From an uncultured Collinsella sp. (GTDB lineage Bacteria > Actinomycetota > Coriobacteriia > Coriobacteriales > Coriobacteriaceae): 31,227 bases of DNA. Positions 1-7,692 of the stretch are shown one piece after another. Numbering within the stretch: position 1 is the stretch's first letter; every line of letters starts with the position of its first letter. The translations under genes were made by a program, and so were the position numbers. The stretch lies in contig URBA01000004.1 of NCBI GenBank assembly GCA_900545905.1, forward strand, positions 1 through 31,227, in the 5' to 3' direction. The notes under the pieces were generated by a model that did no database searches, was not told the DNA's origin, and saw nothing but the letters and a program-made list of their open reading frames with translations.

Positions 1-954
1 CGCCATAGAGATGGCAACCACGGGGTCGATACCGGCCTCGACAGCCACGCGGCAGGCATTGTCAATCATACCGGTCGAAAGCGCGTCGGAGGGAGCGCGG
101 TCGTCGGTCGCAAAGCAGCAGCGGCGGGCACGGGCAGGATTCTCCAGCAGCATCGGAGACAGGTTGGTCAGGTCATGGCTGCACGTGCCTTCGCGCAGCA
201 TCACGTACATACCGCGAGACAGCTTGTCGAGCGCCTCCTCGGGAATCGTCGACTCGTGGTCGGCGATAATACCTGCTGCGGCATAGGCGTTGAGGTCCTT
301 ACCAGCAACGAGCGGCGCGTGGCCGTCAACCTGCTTGGACGGCGTCTGGTTGGCAGCATCGATGCGAGCACAGGTCTCGGGGTCGGCCATAAAGACGCCC
401 GGCAGGTTCATCATTTCGCCCAGACCAAAGACATCGCCTGGATGCTCGGCAAAAAACGCCTGCATATCGGCAGCCGAAATAACGGCACCGGCCTGCTCGT
501 CGGGCAGCGCGGGCACGCACGAAGGCATCATGTACTTGATGGAGATGGGTGCGCGGCGGCCGTCCTCGATCATAAAGCGCAAGCCGTCGAGACCGGCAAC
601 ATTGGCAATCTCGTGGCTGTCGGCAATGGCGGTGGTAGTACCGCGCGTCGCGGCCATGCGAGCATACTCGGCGGGACGGATGTTCGAAGACTCGATATGC
701 AGATGCCCGTCAATAAAACCGGGAGCGAGAGAGCGACCCTGGCAGTCGATGACCTCAGTTGCCTCGTAGGTGCCAGCGGCATCGTCGCGACCATCGTAGA
801 GCACGCCGACGATCACACCGTCCTTGACGGCAACGCTACCGGGCGCCACACGCTGGCCATACACGTCGACGATCTGCGCATTGGTAAACAGCGTGTCGAC
901 GGGCACGCGCCCCTCGGCAGCATCGATCACAGACCTCATGACCTCAACGGACAT
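1..954 (-). CDS. ade: Adenine deaminase, 3' end outside the window
   Basis: The minus strand reads open from an ATG at 954 through the left edge, giving the first 318 residues of a protein that is usually about 570-600 residues long. It matches adenine deaminase, a metal-dependent amidohydrolase that converts adenine to hypoxanthine and ammonia in the cytoplasm. Visible marks are the metal-binding segment PGFIDGHLHIESS near residue 80, the EIANV stretch near 115, and VDGHAPLVAG near 210. A strong ribosome site, AAAGGAG at 961-967, sits 6 bases before the ATG and fixes the start. The gene lies downstream of tyrS in the same direction but is separated by several hairpins. It makes hypoxanthine, an input for purine catabolism, so it may serve the purine island 20 kb away; that link is inference. 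Family identity is confident; the C-terminal half is not seen. Confidence 0.9.
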   Translation of the reverse strand, partial: MSVEVMRSVIDAAEGRVPVDTLFTNAQIVDVYGQRVAPGSVAVKDGVIVGVLYDGRDDAAGTYEATEVIDCQGRSLAPGFIDGHLHIESSNIRPAEYARMAATRGTTTAIADSHEIANVAGLDGLRFMIEDGRRAPISIKYMMPSCVPALPDEQAGAVISAADMQAFFAEHPGDVFGLGEMMNLPGVFMADPETCARIDAANQTPSKQVDGHAPLVAGKDLNAYAAAGIIADHESTIPEEALDKLSRGMYVMLREGTCSHDLTNLSPMLLENPARARRCCFATDDRAPSDALSTGMIDNACRVAVEAGIDPVVAISMA

Positions 955-974
955 ACATACTCCTTTAACCGTAG

Positions 975-1010
975 AAAAAAGCTGCGGAGCGGACGAGCCT
1001 TCACCGCAGC
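975..1010 (-). terminator. Terminator-like hairpin directly before the ade ribosome site
   Basis: Read on the minus strand, GCTGCGG (1010-1004) pairs with CCGCAGC (987-981) across a 16-base loop and is followed at once by six T residues (980-975). The ade ribosome site begins only 8 bases further on. It either ends upstream transcription or acts as an attenuator inside the ade leader. Confidence 0.55.
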
Positions 1011-1022
1011 AAGCCAATAGCC

Positions 1023-1028
1023 ATTGTA
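1023..1028 (-). promoter_or_regulatory. Possible -10 box for ade
   Basis: The minus strand carries TACAAT at 1028-1023, five of six consensus bases. The hexamer 17 bases upstream (TTAGCG) is a poor -35. If used, transcription would start near 1016, just ahead of the terminator-like hairpin. Confidence 0.3.
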
Positions 1029-1079
1029 TGCCCAAAAGAAGGCCCCGCTAACACCCCTTCCGCTTAACGGCACACGCCA

Positions 1080-1114
1080 TTTGGTGCAAAGAAACCTGAC
1101 ACCAATGCACCAAA
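1080..1114. repeat. 9-bp inverted repeat, likely intergenic repeat element
   Basis: TTTGGTGCA at 1080-1088 is the perfect reverse complement of TGCACCAAA at 1106-1114, with 17 bases between. The flank GGAACGTCCCC (1115-1125) has the look of intergenic repeat elements in GC-rich Gram-positive genomes, but only one copy lies in this window. Confidence 0.45.
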
Positions 1115-1169
1115 GGAACGTCCCCAAGTGCCAAACAAGACAACACCGCAGGTTGAGGACGGACAGCGA

Positions 1170-1269
1170 GCGGGCTCAAGAGCGAACAAATTGGCATGAA
1201 AAGAGGACGGCATAGACCTTCTGGTCATGCCGTCCTCTTTGAATGACAAGTTGTCGCTCTGGAGCCCGC
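1170..1269 (-). terminator. Long palindrome with terminator core after tyrS
   Basis: The core pairs 1201-1218 with 1223-1240 (17 pairs with one bulged base, loop TTCT), and on the minus strand it is followed by TTTT. The outer flanks also pair: GCGGGCTC near 1170 with GAGCCCGC ending at 1269, and AGAGCGA with TCGCTCT. The whole forms a roughly 100-base imperfect hairpin that probably terminates tyrS. Confidence 0.7.
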
Positions 1270-1282
1270 GCAGCGTCGAGCT

Positions 1283-1310
1283 GTTACGCGGTTTGGTAAA
1301 ACCGCGTAAC
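1283..1310 (-). terminator. Perfect hairpin abutting the tyrS stop codon
   Basis: GTTACGCGGTTT (1283-1294) and AAACCGCGTAAC (1299-1310) form a perfect 12-bp stem with a 4-base loop. The stem shares one base with the tyrS stop codon. No T-tract follows, so it may protect or process the mRNA 3' end rather than terminate on its own. Confidence 0.5.
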
Positions 1311-2521
1311 TAAATAAGCTTGAAGCCCTTGCGCTTGCCTACGGAGAGGGTGTCGCCCAGCTTGAGGGCGCTGGGGTCGATGTTGTAGCTCTTGGGAGCC
1401 ACGGCCTTGCCGTTGATCTTGACGCCGCCGCCGTCGATATCGCGACGGGCCTGGCCGGCGCTGGCCGAAAGACCCAGGTCCTTGAGCAGGCCGGCGAGGT
1501 AGATCTGGCCCTCGTCGTTGACGGTCAGTTCAACGTGCTTCTCGGGGAAGTCGGCAAGCTGGCCCTCCTTGAACACGCGGTCGAACTCGGCCTGAGCCTC
1601 GTCGCCGGCGCCAGCGCCATGGTAGGTGTCGCACAGGTCGCGGCCCAGGGCGCGCTTGAGCTCATAGGGGTCGGCAGAACCGTCGGCCAGGGCAGCGTCG
1701 ATCTTGTCGACCTCGGCCGGGGTGAGCGAGCTCGCCAGGCGGTAGTACTTGCCGATCATCTCGTCGGGGATGGACATGGTCTTGCCGAACATGTCCTTGG
1801 GCGCGTCGGTCAGGCCGATGTAGTTACCGTAGGACTTGGACATCTTACGAACGCCATCGGTGCCCTCGAGCAGCGGCATGGTGAGCGCGATCTGGGGCTC
1901 CATGCCCATCTTCTCCATGAGCTCGCGGCCGGCGAGCAGGTTGAAGAGCTGATCGGTGCCGCCCATCTCGACGTCAGCCTTGATCTGCACGGAGTCAAAG
2001 GCCTGCATCACGGGGTACAGGAACTCGTGCAGGGCGATCGGCGTCTGGGACTGGTAGCGCTTGGTAAAGTCGTCGCGCTCGAGGATGCGGGCGACGGTGA
2101 ACTTGGAGCACACCTGCAGCAGGCCGGCCAGATCCATCGACAGGATCCAGTCGCCGTTGTGCACGATGGTGGTCTTCTCGGGGTCCAGGATCTTCATAGC
2201 CTGGCTCACGTAGGTCTCGGCGTTAGCCTCGATCTGCTCCTGTGAAAGCTGCGGACGGGTGGAGTTCTTGCCCGACGGGTCGCCGATCAGCGCGGTGCCG
2301 TTGCCGATGATGAGGGTGACGTTGTGACCCAGGTCCTGGAACTGGCGCATCTTGCGCAGGGGCACGGCATGGCCCAGGTGCAGGTCGGGGCTGGTGGGAT
2401 CGACGCCGAGCTTGATGTTGAGGGGCTCGCCCTTCTCAAGCTTCTTGCGAAGGTCGGCCTCGGGGACGATCTTGGCAGCGCCCGAGGTGATGATACGCAT
2501 TTGCTCGTCAACAGACAGCAT
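1310..2521 (-). CDS. tyrS: Tyrosyl-tRNA synthetase
   Basis: A 403-residue class I aminoacyl-tRNA synthetase that charges tRNA-Tyr with tyrosine in the cytoplasm. The HIGH signature appears as HLGH at residues 48-51 and the KMSKS loop is at 226-230. The C-terminal 60 residues look like an S4 RNA-binding domain (SAGQARRDIDGGGVKING). The length and the spacing of the two signatures fit the type 2 (TyrZ-like) bacterial form rather than the E. coli-like TyrS. The ATG at 2521 is preceded by AAAAGGAGG (2531-2539), a near-perfect ribosome site. The gene lies downstream of the U32 gene in the same direction with 96 bases between. That leader contains a short hairpin but no T-box sequence that I could find. 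Identity is confident. Confidence 0.96.
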   Translation of the reverse strand: MLSVDEQMRIITSGAAKIVPEADLRKKLEKGEPLNIKLGVDPTSPDLHLGHAVPLRKMRQFQDLGHNVTLIIGNGTALIGDPSGKNSTRPQLSQEQIEANAETYVSQAMKILDPEKTTIVHNGDWILSMDLAGLLQVCSKFTVARILERDDFTKRYQSQTPIALHEFLYPVMQAFDSVQIKADVEMGGTDQLFNLLAGRELMEKMGMEPQIALTMPLLEGTDGVRKMSKSYGNYIGLTDAPKDMFGKTMSIPDEMIGKYYRLASSLTPAEVDKIDAALADGSADPYELKRALGRDLCDTYHGAGAGDEAQAEFDRVFKEGQLADFPEKHVELTVNDEGQIYLAGLLKDLGLSASAGQARRDIDGGGVKINGKAVAPKSYNIDPSALKLGDTLSVGKRKGFKLI

Positions 2522-2539
2522 TGGGTATCCTCCTTTTGC

Positions 2540-2575
2540 TATAGCACCCTCGCCGAAAACGGCGGTGCTGGAAGT
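2540..2575 (-). promoter_or_regulatory. Hairpin in the tyrS leader
   Basis: On the minus strand AGCACCGCCG, a TTTT loop, CGGC, three unpaired bases and GGTGCT form a bulged stem just before the tyrS ribosome site. It could be an attenuator or the 3' hairpin of the upstream U32 transcript. No T-tract follows it, so termination is doubtful. Confidence 0.35.
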
Positions 2576-2617
2576 CCATAAACTCTCTTATGATAACAAA
2601 CTGACGCGACGCGGCAC

Positions 2618-4576
2618 CTACGACAGGAAAATCCTCGTCCTGCCGCACGCGTCAACGGCGACCGGCAGACGCGTACCGTCACGCTCGACCAGATAGCGTA
2701 CCTGCCGACGACGCAAGCAGTCGCGGCAACGGACCTGTCCCGTCGCATCGGTGACGCAGACGCCCTCGGCGGTCAGCAGGCAGTGCTCGCACACCATAAG
2801 CTCGGGACGGTCGGCGTCGACCGGACCAAAGACGCCGGGTTCAGCAGCCAGTTCGGCAATACGCTCCGCATCATTGCCGAGCAACTCGGCCGGCAAGTAC
2901 ACCCGCCCCGCACCGAGTCCGCGCAGCCAGGTAAGCGTGGCCCGATTCGCGCAGAACACCGGCGCCGCCACGTCAAACGTCACGCCCAGCTCGCGAGCGA
3001 TCACCACCTGTCCCAGGTTGCGGCAGACGACGCACCCGGCACGCTGCATCAGTGAGCGGGTCCGGTCAGCGTCACCCGTGCGGCACACTTCGTCAAGCAC
3101 CACAACGGCGTCGGACAAATCGAGTTCTCCGCGCGGGTCGGCATCCATCAGCTGCCAAGCAAAAACCATGCGAGCGGGAACCGCGCACTCCACCAACTCC
3201 GTCGACGCACCGCCATCCACCGCAACGTCCTCAAAGGGCAGTGCCTCAACGGCACGTGCAACGGGCGCAATCGCATCCGCCTCGGCCCGCATGCGCTCCA
3301 ACACCGCCGCCGTCTGATCCAACACGCCGGCGCTGCGAATCAGGTATACCTCGCAGCCCGTGTCCACCTTACGCTTGCAATGCACGACGACGCGCTTCCC
3401 CGCTGCGGCATCCACCGGGCAGGGCACCTGCGGCCAGCGCTTAGGCACATCGGGACGCGTGTCGACACCCGGATAGAACCGAATCTCGAGCGTGTCACCC
3501 GCCGCCACAGCGGCGTCGAGCTCAACGGTCACCTCTTCGTGGCCCACAGCGACCAAGCGCCCCACGCGCACGCCCTGGTTAATTGCGCGCTCAAAGCTCA
3601 TCAGCCCGGCACCCGAACGCCCTCGCAGGTACGCATCGGTAAACCCACGGTTAAACGACCTTCCCAGCTCGCGCTCAAGCTCTTCCACGGCACCGGAGTC
3701 CCACGCGCCGTCGCACAGCATATCGAGTGCCCGGCGCCACACCCGCACCACGTTGAATACGTAATCGGGGTTCTTCATGCGCCCCTCGATCTTGAGCGAC
3801 GCCACGCCGGCATCTACAAGCTCAGGCAGATGTGCAATACCCAGATAGTCGCGCGGGCACAGCAGGCGATCTCCCTCGACGGCAACAACGCTCTGTCCCG
3901 CCTCGTCCACTAGGTCGTACGCCAGACGGCACGGCTGCGTGCAGTCGCCGCGCATCGCCGAGCGCCCACGCCGCAGGGCCGAGAACTCGCACGCCCCCGA
4001 ATAGCCGATGCAAATCGCACCGTGGCAGAATACCTCGATGGGCACGCCCGTGGCACATAGCGCCGCAATCTCGTCGACCGTCAGCTCGCGTGCCGTCGTC
4101 ACGCGCTCGACCCCCAGCTCATCGGCGGCAAGTCGCACGGCACCCTCGCTATGAGCGCCCGCCTGCGTGGACAGGTGAATCTCGACCCCGGGAATCGCCG
4201 CGCGCAGCGCGCAGGCCAACCCGGCATCGGCCACAATCAGAGCATCGGCGCCCAGCTCCAGTGCATGAGCTCCCAACGCCACCGCGTCGGACAACTCATC
4301 GTCAAACACGAACACGTTGAGCGTCACGTACACACGCACGCCATGGGTATGCGCCACGGCGCAGCCGCGCGCAAACTCGTCGTCGGTAAAACCGTGGGCG
4401 CTCACACGGGCGTTAAAGCCGCCCAACCCCGCATAGATGGCATCGGCGCCCGCGGCGATGGCCGCAAGCATCTGGTCGAGCCCGCCCGCCGGCGCCAGCA
4501 GCTCGGGCAGCGCCACACCGGCAGCATCCAATCCAGTCTCGTATTGTCCGCTCGGCCCCATCGCCCGAATCGCCAT
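2618..4576 (-). CDS. U32-family peptidase-like RNA hydroxylation protein (RlhA/TrhP type)
   Basis: A 652-residue protein of the peptidase U32 family. Members such as RlhA and TrhP are now known to help hydroxylate rRNA or tRNA bases rather than cut protein. The N-terminal barrel starts ELLAPAGGLDQMLAAIAAGA and carries the family cysteine cluster at about residues 184, 189, 196, 212 and 216 (CHGAICIGYSG, then RSAMRGDCTQPCR), proposed to bind an iron-sulfur cluster. The length matches RlhA (about 650). A second cysteine group lies at the C terminus (596, 599, 607, 617, 620). I chose the ATG at 4576 because TAAGGAG lies 7 bases upstream; an in-frame ATG at 4603 has no ribosome site. The gene diverges from the penicillin-binding protein gene. 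The family is confident; which RNA base it acts on is not. Confidence 0.85.
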   Translation of the reverse strand: MAIRAMGPSGQYETGLDAAGVALPELLAPAGGLDQMLAAIAAGADAIYAGLGGFNARVSAHGFTDDEFARGCAVAHTHGVRVYVTLNVFVFDDELSDAVALGAHALELGADALIVADAGLACALRAAIPGVEIHLSTQAGAHSEGAVRLAADELGVERVTTARELTVDEIAALCATGVPIEVFCHGAICIGYSGACEFSALRRGRSAMRGDCTQPCRLAYDLVDEAGQSVVAVEGDRLLCPRDYLGIAHLPELVDAGVASLKIEGRMKNPDYVFNVVRVWRRALDMLCDGAWDSGAVEELERELGRSFNRGFTDAYLRGRSGAGLMSFERAINQGVRVGRLVAVGHEEVTVELDAAVAAGDTLEIRFYPGVDTRPDVPKRWPQVPCPVDAAAGKRVVVHCKRKVDTGCEVYLIRSAGVLDQTAAVLERMRAEADAIAPVARAVEALPFEDVAVDGGASTELVECAVPARMVFAWQLMDADPRGELDLSDAVVVLDEVCRTGDADRTRSLMQRAGCVVCRNLGQVVIARELGVTFDVAAPVFCANRATLTWLRGLGAGRVYLPAELLGNDAERIAELAAEPGVFGPVDADRPELMVCEHCLLTAEGVCVTDATGQVRCRDCLRRRQVRYLVERDGTRLPVAVDACGRTRIFLS

Positions 4577-4738
4577 CGGCAAACTCCTTACCAAGGTATG
4601 CATTCACTCTGAAAAATGCCGTCTTCCAGCATACACGAGGCCTCGCGCGCCCCGTTTGGTTTATCGTGTAATAACTTATGTCCATCCTGCCCCGACGGCA
4701 CATCCGCCGTCCGGCACGACATACCTGGAGGTCAATAT

Positions 4739-6937
4739 ATGGGTCCTCGCCAACGACAGGGACACAGCCGTTCAAAGACGCACGCCCTGCCCATAATCCT
4801 GCTCTCGTTTTTGGGCTTTCTGCTGATTGCGGGCGTGGCGTTTGGCATCGGCATGGTCGGCAACGTCAACCGCTGGCTGTCCGATCTGCCCGACTACACC
4901 GACGCCAACGCGTATCTGGTGAGCGAGCCCACCGAGATCGTCGACTGCAACGGCAACAAGATCGCAAGCTTCTACACGCAAAACCGCAAGTCCATCACCA
5001 AGGACGAGGTCTCCCCCTACGTGCTGCAGGGCACCGTTGACGTCGAGGACGAGCGCTTCTACGAGCACGGCGGTATCGACCTGTGGGGTATCGCGCGTGC
5101 TGCGGTGGCAACCCTCGGCGGCGGGCACGAAGGCGCCTCGACTATCACCCAGCAGCTGGTGCGCAACACCATCCTGCAGGAGGAGCAGTTCGACTCGACC
5201 ATCGAGCGTAAGGTGCGCGAGGCCTACATCGCCGTAAAGATGGAGGACATGTACTCCAAAGACGAGATCCTCATGATGTACCTCAACACCATCTATTACG
5301 GCCACGGCGCCTACGGCATCGAGGCCGCAGCCGAGACCTATCTGTCCAAGAGCGCCGCCGACCTCACCCTGAGCGAGGCCGCGCTACTCATCGGCCTTCC
5401 CAACTCGCCTTCGCAGTACGACCCCACGGTCAATCCCGACCTGGCACTGTCTCGCCGCAACAAGGTCCTCGACAACATGCTGCGCCTGGGCCACATCACC
5501 CAGGAGGAGCACGATGCCGCACAGGCCGAGCCCATCACCCTCAACGTGACCGAGATTTCGGGCAGCGGCGTCGACGTATACTCGCAGCCCTACTTTGTCG
5601 CCTATGTTAAGCAGCTGCTGGAGCAGGAGTTCTCGACCGACGTGCTCTTTAAGGGCGGCCTGACCGTCAAGACCACCATCGACCCCACGATGCAGCAGGT
5701 GGCAGAGAATGCCGTCCGCGAGCAGCTCGACACGCTCTCGCTTGACGGCCTGGACATGGGCATGGTCGTCGTCGACCCCAAGACCGGCTACATCAAGTGC
5801 ATGGTGGGCGGCTACGACTACAACGCCGACGAGAACCACGTAAACCATGCCACGGCCAAGCGTCCCGTCGGCTCCACCTTCAAGGCCTTTACACTGGCAA
5901 CTGCCATCCAAAACGGCATGAACCCCAACGTCACCCTCAACTGCAACTCGCCGCTCAAGGCCAAGGGCACCACAACCGAGGTACAAAACTACGCCAACCA
6001 GAGCTATGGCAACATCACGCTTAAGCAGGCGACGGCATACTCCTCCAACACCGGCTACATCCAGGTGGCGGAAGCCGTCGGCAACAGCAAGATCATCTCG
6101 CTCGTCAAAAAGCTCGGCATCGATCCCGCCAAGGACAACATCGAGGACGTTCCCGTCATGACGCTCGGCACCGGCTCGATCTCGCCGCTCGAGATGGCCG
6201 CCGCCTACGCGACGTTTGCCAACGGCGGCTACTATCGCCAGCCGATCGCCATCACCGAGATTGACTCTCGTACCGGTTCGGTGCTGTACCAGCACACCGA
6301 CAATCCCTCACAGGTGCTTACCGAGGGCGAGGCCGCCGCGGTCACCGATGTTCTGTCCGGCGTCATGCAGGGCGGCGGTACGGGTGCTGCCGGTGCCCTG
6401 AGCGTCAACCAGCCCTATGCCGGCAAGACGGGCACCACCGACAACACCACCAACCTGTGGTTCTGCGGCTATACCCCGCAGCTGGCATGCGCCCTGTGGA
6501 CCGGCTATTCCGCGGGCGAGATCCCCATCCAAAAGTACGGCACGGACCTGCTGGGCGACAGCACCAACCTGCCTGTCTTTAAGCGGTTTATGAACACCGT
6601 TCTGACCGGTACCGAGCGCGAGGAGTTTGCGACCGGAACGGCGCCCACCTACAAGAACAACAGCGTCTGGAAGTTCTACGGCACCAACAACACCAAGAAG
6701 TCGGAGAACGACGACAAGGACAAGGACGAGGACGAAGAGGAAGAGGAAACCACCACAACGACTACCACGACGACCACGACCACCGAGACCACGGGCGGCG
6801 ACACCACCGGCGGCACCGGTACGACCGGTGGCTCGACGGGCGGCTCCACTGGTGGTTCGACCGGCGGCGATGGCGGCACGCCTACGCCTACGCCCACTCC
6901 AGACCCCTCGCCCACGCCTGACGATACGGTCGGCTAA
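4739..6937 (+). CDS. Class A penicillin-binding protein (transglycosylase/transpeptidase)
   Basis: A 732-residue bifunctional peptidoglycan synthase anchored in the cytoplasmic membrane. A short basic cytoplasmic tail is followed by one membrane segment (about residues 18-40). The family 51 glycosyltransferase domain shows the catalytic EDERFYEHGG (103-112) and GASTITQQL (132-140). The transpeptidase domain shows STFK with nucleophile Ser379, SSN (435-437) and KTG (563-565). The last 90 residues are low complexity: an acidic Asp/Glu/Lys stretch, a run of about 12 Thr, GGST repeats and a TPTPTP end, a likely wall-spanning tail. The ATG at 4739 is preceded by GGAGG (4727-4731) at 7 bases; an open frame extends to 4616 but that extension is not protein-like and has no ribosome site. 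It resembles PBP1A/PonA. Confidence 0.94.
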   Translation: MGPRQRQGHSRSKTHALPIILLSFLGFLLIAGVAFGIGMVGNVNRWLSDLPDYTDANAYLVSEPTEIVDCNGNKIASFYTQNRKSITKDEVSPYVLQGTVDVEDERFYEHGGIDLWGIARAAVATLGGGHEGASTITQQLVRNTILQEEQFDSTIERKVREAYIAVKMEDMYSKDEILMMYLNTIYYGHGAYGIEAAAETYLSKSAADLTLSEAALLIGLPNSPSQYDPTVNPDLALSRRNKVLDNMLRLGHITQEEHDAAQAEPITLNVTEISGSGVDVYSQPYFVAYVKQLLEQEFSTDVLFKGGLTVKTTIDPTMQQVAENAVREQLDTLSLDGLDMGMVVVDPKTGYIKCMVGGYDYNADENHVNHATAKRPVGSTFKAFTLATAIQNGMNPNVTLNCNSPLKAKGTTTEVQNYANQSYGNITLKQATAYSSNTGYIQVAEAVGNSKIISLVKKLGIDPAKDNIEDVPVMTLGTGSISPLEMAAAYATFANGGYYRQPIAITEIDSRTGSVLYQHTDNPSQVLTEGEAAAVTDVLSGVMQGGGTGAAGALSVNQPYAGKTGTTDNTTNLWFCGYTPQLACALWTGYSAGEIPIQKYGTDLLGDSTNLPVFKRFMNTVLTGTEREEFATGTAPTYKNNSVWKFYGTNNTKKSENDDKDKDEDEEEEETTTTTTTTTTTTETTGGDTTGGTGTTGGSTGGSTGGSTGGDGGTPTPTPTPDPSPTPDDTVG
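6738..6935 (+). repeat. Low-complexity coding repeats in the penicillin-binding protein tail
   Basis: Successive simple-sequence blocks lie inside the gene: GAG/GAA-type acidic codons, ACC/ACG threonine codons (about 6751-6790), GGC-GGC-TCG-ACG-type units coding GGST (about 6825-6870), and ACG-CCT units coding TP. Such tracts are prone to length variation between strains. Confidence 0.7.
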
Positions 6938-6959
6938 GAAGTACGCGACTAAAGCCAAC

Positions 6960-6998
6960 AAGGCCCCGAGCAGCTTATTGAACTGCTCGGGGCCTTTT
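6960..6998 (+). terminator. Intrinsic terminator of the penicillin-binding protein gene
   Basis: AAGGCCCCGAGCAG (6960-6973) and CTGCTCGGGGCCTT (6983-6996) form a perfect 14-bp stem with a 9-base loop, and the right arm runs into TTTT on the plus strand. It starts about 20 bases after the stop codon. Confidence 0.92.
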
Positions 6999-7038
6999 AG
7001 TTTGAAACGACCTGGAGGGCGGTCTTTATACCGACAAA

Positions 7039-7075
7039 CAAAAAGGGGGTACCGACCAACGTCGATACCCCCTTA
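7039..7075 (-). terminator. Intrinsic terminator of argR
   Basis: On the minus strand AAGGGGGTATCGAC pairs with the segment at 7056-7043 (13 of 14 pairs) and is followed by TTTTTG. It lies about 50 bases after the argR stop and faces the terminator of the convergent penicillin-binding protein gene. Confidence 0.88.
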
Positions 7076-7122
7076 CAAGCCACCATGTCACGCACACAGT
7101 GCCGAGCGCACGACCCGCACGC

Positions 7123-7560
7123 CTACTTGCGAGAATTGCTCAGCTTATTGATCAGCGCCTCGAGACGCTCGCCGTCCTCGGCCGTCTGGGCAATAACCAA
7201 AATCGTATCGTTGCCGGCAAGCGAGCCAAGCACATCGGGCAACTCTGCCGCATCAACGGCGGCGGCGATGCCGGAAGCCGTGCCAGGCTGAGCCTTGATC
7301 ATAACCAGATTATCAGTACGCAGAACGCCCGTTACGAGCTCGGAAACCATACGTTGCAGGTGCAGGTCCTCTGCCAGAACATAGATACCCTCGGGGAGCT
7401 TACGCAGCCCCATATCGGCAATATCGCGAGAGACAGTCGCCTGCGTGCAATCAAAGCCCATAGCACGGAGCTCATCGACCAGCACGCGCTGCGTGCGGAC
7501 ATCCTTATTGCGCACAATATCTCTAATGGCATCCTGGCGCCCATTGCGTTTTTTAGCCAT
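7123..7560 (-). CDS. argR: Arginine repressor
   Basis: A 145-residue transcription factor that senses arginine and binds ARG boxes as a hexamer. The N-terminal winged helix (residues 1-70) contains TQATVSRDIADMGLRKL, the recognition helix region. The C-terminal domain contains GTASGIAAAVD (93-103) and GNDTI (116-120), which form the arginine-binding and trimer interface. I chose the ATG at 7560 because GGAGAGAGGG lies just upstream and the length matches the family; an in-frame TTG at 7593 adds 11 residues that the family lacks. No arginine genes are adjacent. A 15-bp palindrome at 7594-7608 upstream is a candidate self-regulatory site. Identity is confident. Confidence 0.94.
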   Translation of the reverse strand: MAKKRNGRQDAIRDIVRNKDVRTQRVLVDELRAMGFDCTQATVSRDIADMGLRKLPEGIYVLAEDLHLQRMVSELVTGVLRTDNLVMIKAQPGTASGIAAAVDAAELPDVLGSLAGNDTILVIAQTAEDGERLEALINKLSNSRK

Positions 7561-7593
7561 ACAAACCCTCTCTCCAAAAGATGGCGGAGACAA

Positions 7594-7608
7594 TCAATCA
7601 GTGATTGA
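7594..7608. promoter_or_regulatory. 15-bp palindrome upstream of argR
   Basis: TCAATCA-G-TGATTGA is a perfect dyad in an AT-rich stretch 34 bases upstream of the argR ATG. Its size and place suit an operator, perhaps for ArgR itself. It is shorter than the classic 18-bp ARG box and only partly like it. Confidence 0.4.
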
Positions 7609-7648
7609 ATAGTTTAACGCTATTTGAAGGCTTTTGTGTATAAGAACG

Positions 7649-7686
7649 CATTTCGAAACAATTCTATGCAAATTTGTTTCGAAATG
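7649..7686. repeat. 13-bp inverted repeat upstream of argR
   Basis: CATTTCGAAACAA (7649-7661) and TTGTTTCGAAATG (7674-7686) are perfect reverse complements with 12 bases between. The element lies in the 132-base gap between the glycosyltransferase-like gene and argR. There is no adjacent T-tract, so a protein-binding site is as likely as a transcript hairpin. Confidence 0.5.
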
Positions 7687-7692
7687 AGCCGT

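Larger units (their letters stand above)
955..1309. other. Hairpin-rich spacer between tyrS and ade
   Basis: No gene is supported in these 355 bases. From right to left, the direction in which both flanking genes are transcribed, the spacer holds a perfect 12-bp hairpin abutting the tyrS stop (1283-1310), a 100-base imperfect palindrome with a terminator core (1170-1269), a 9-bp inverted repeat (1080-1114), a possible -10 box (1023-1028), a terminator-like hairpin (975-1010) and the ade ribosome site (961-967). Small open frames here overlap the palindromes and have no ribosome sites. Confidence 0.7.

Noticed and set aside
975..1030. Purine riboswitch in the ade leader
   Set aside because: The space between the candidate promoter and the terminator hairpin is too short for a purine aptamer, and its conserved core is not visible.
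2522..2617. T-box riboswitch before tyrS
   Set aside because: The leader is under 100 bases and lacks a T-box sequence and a specifier stem.
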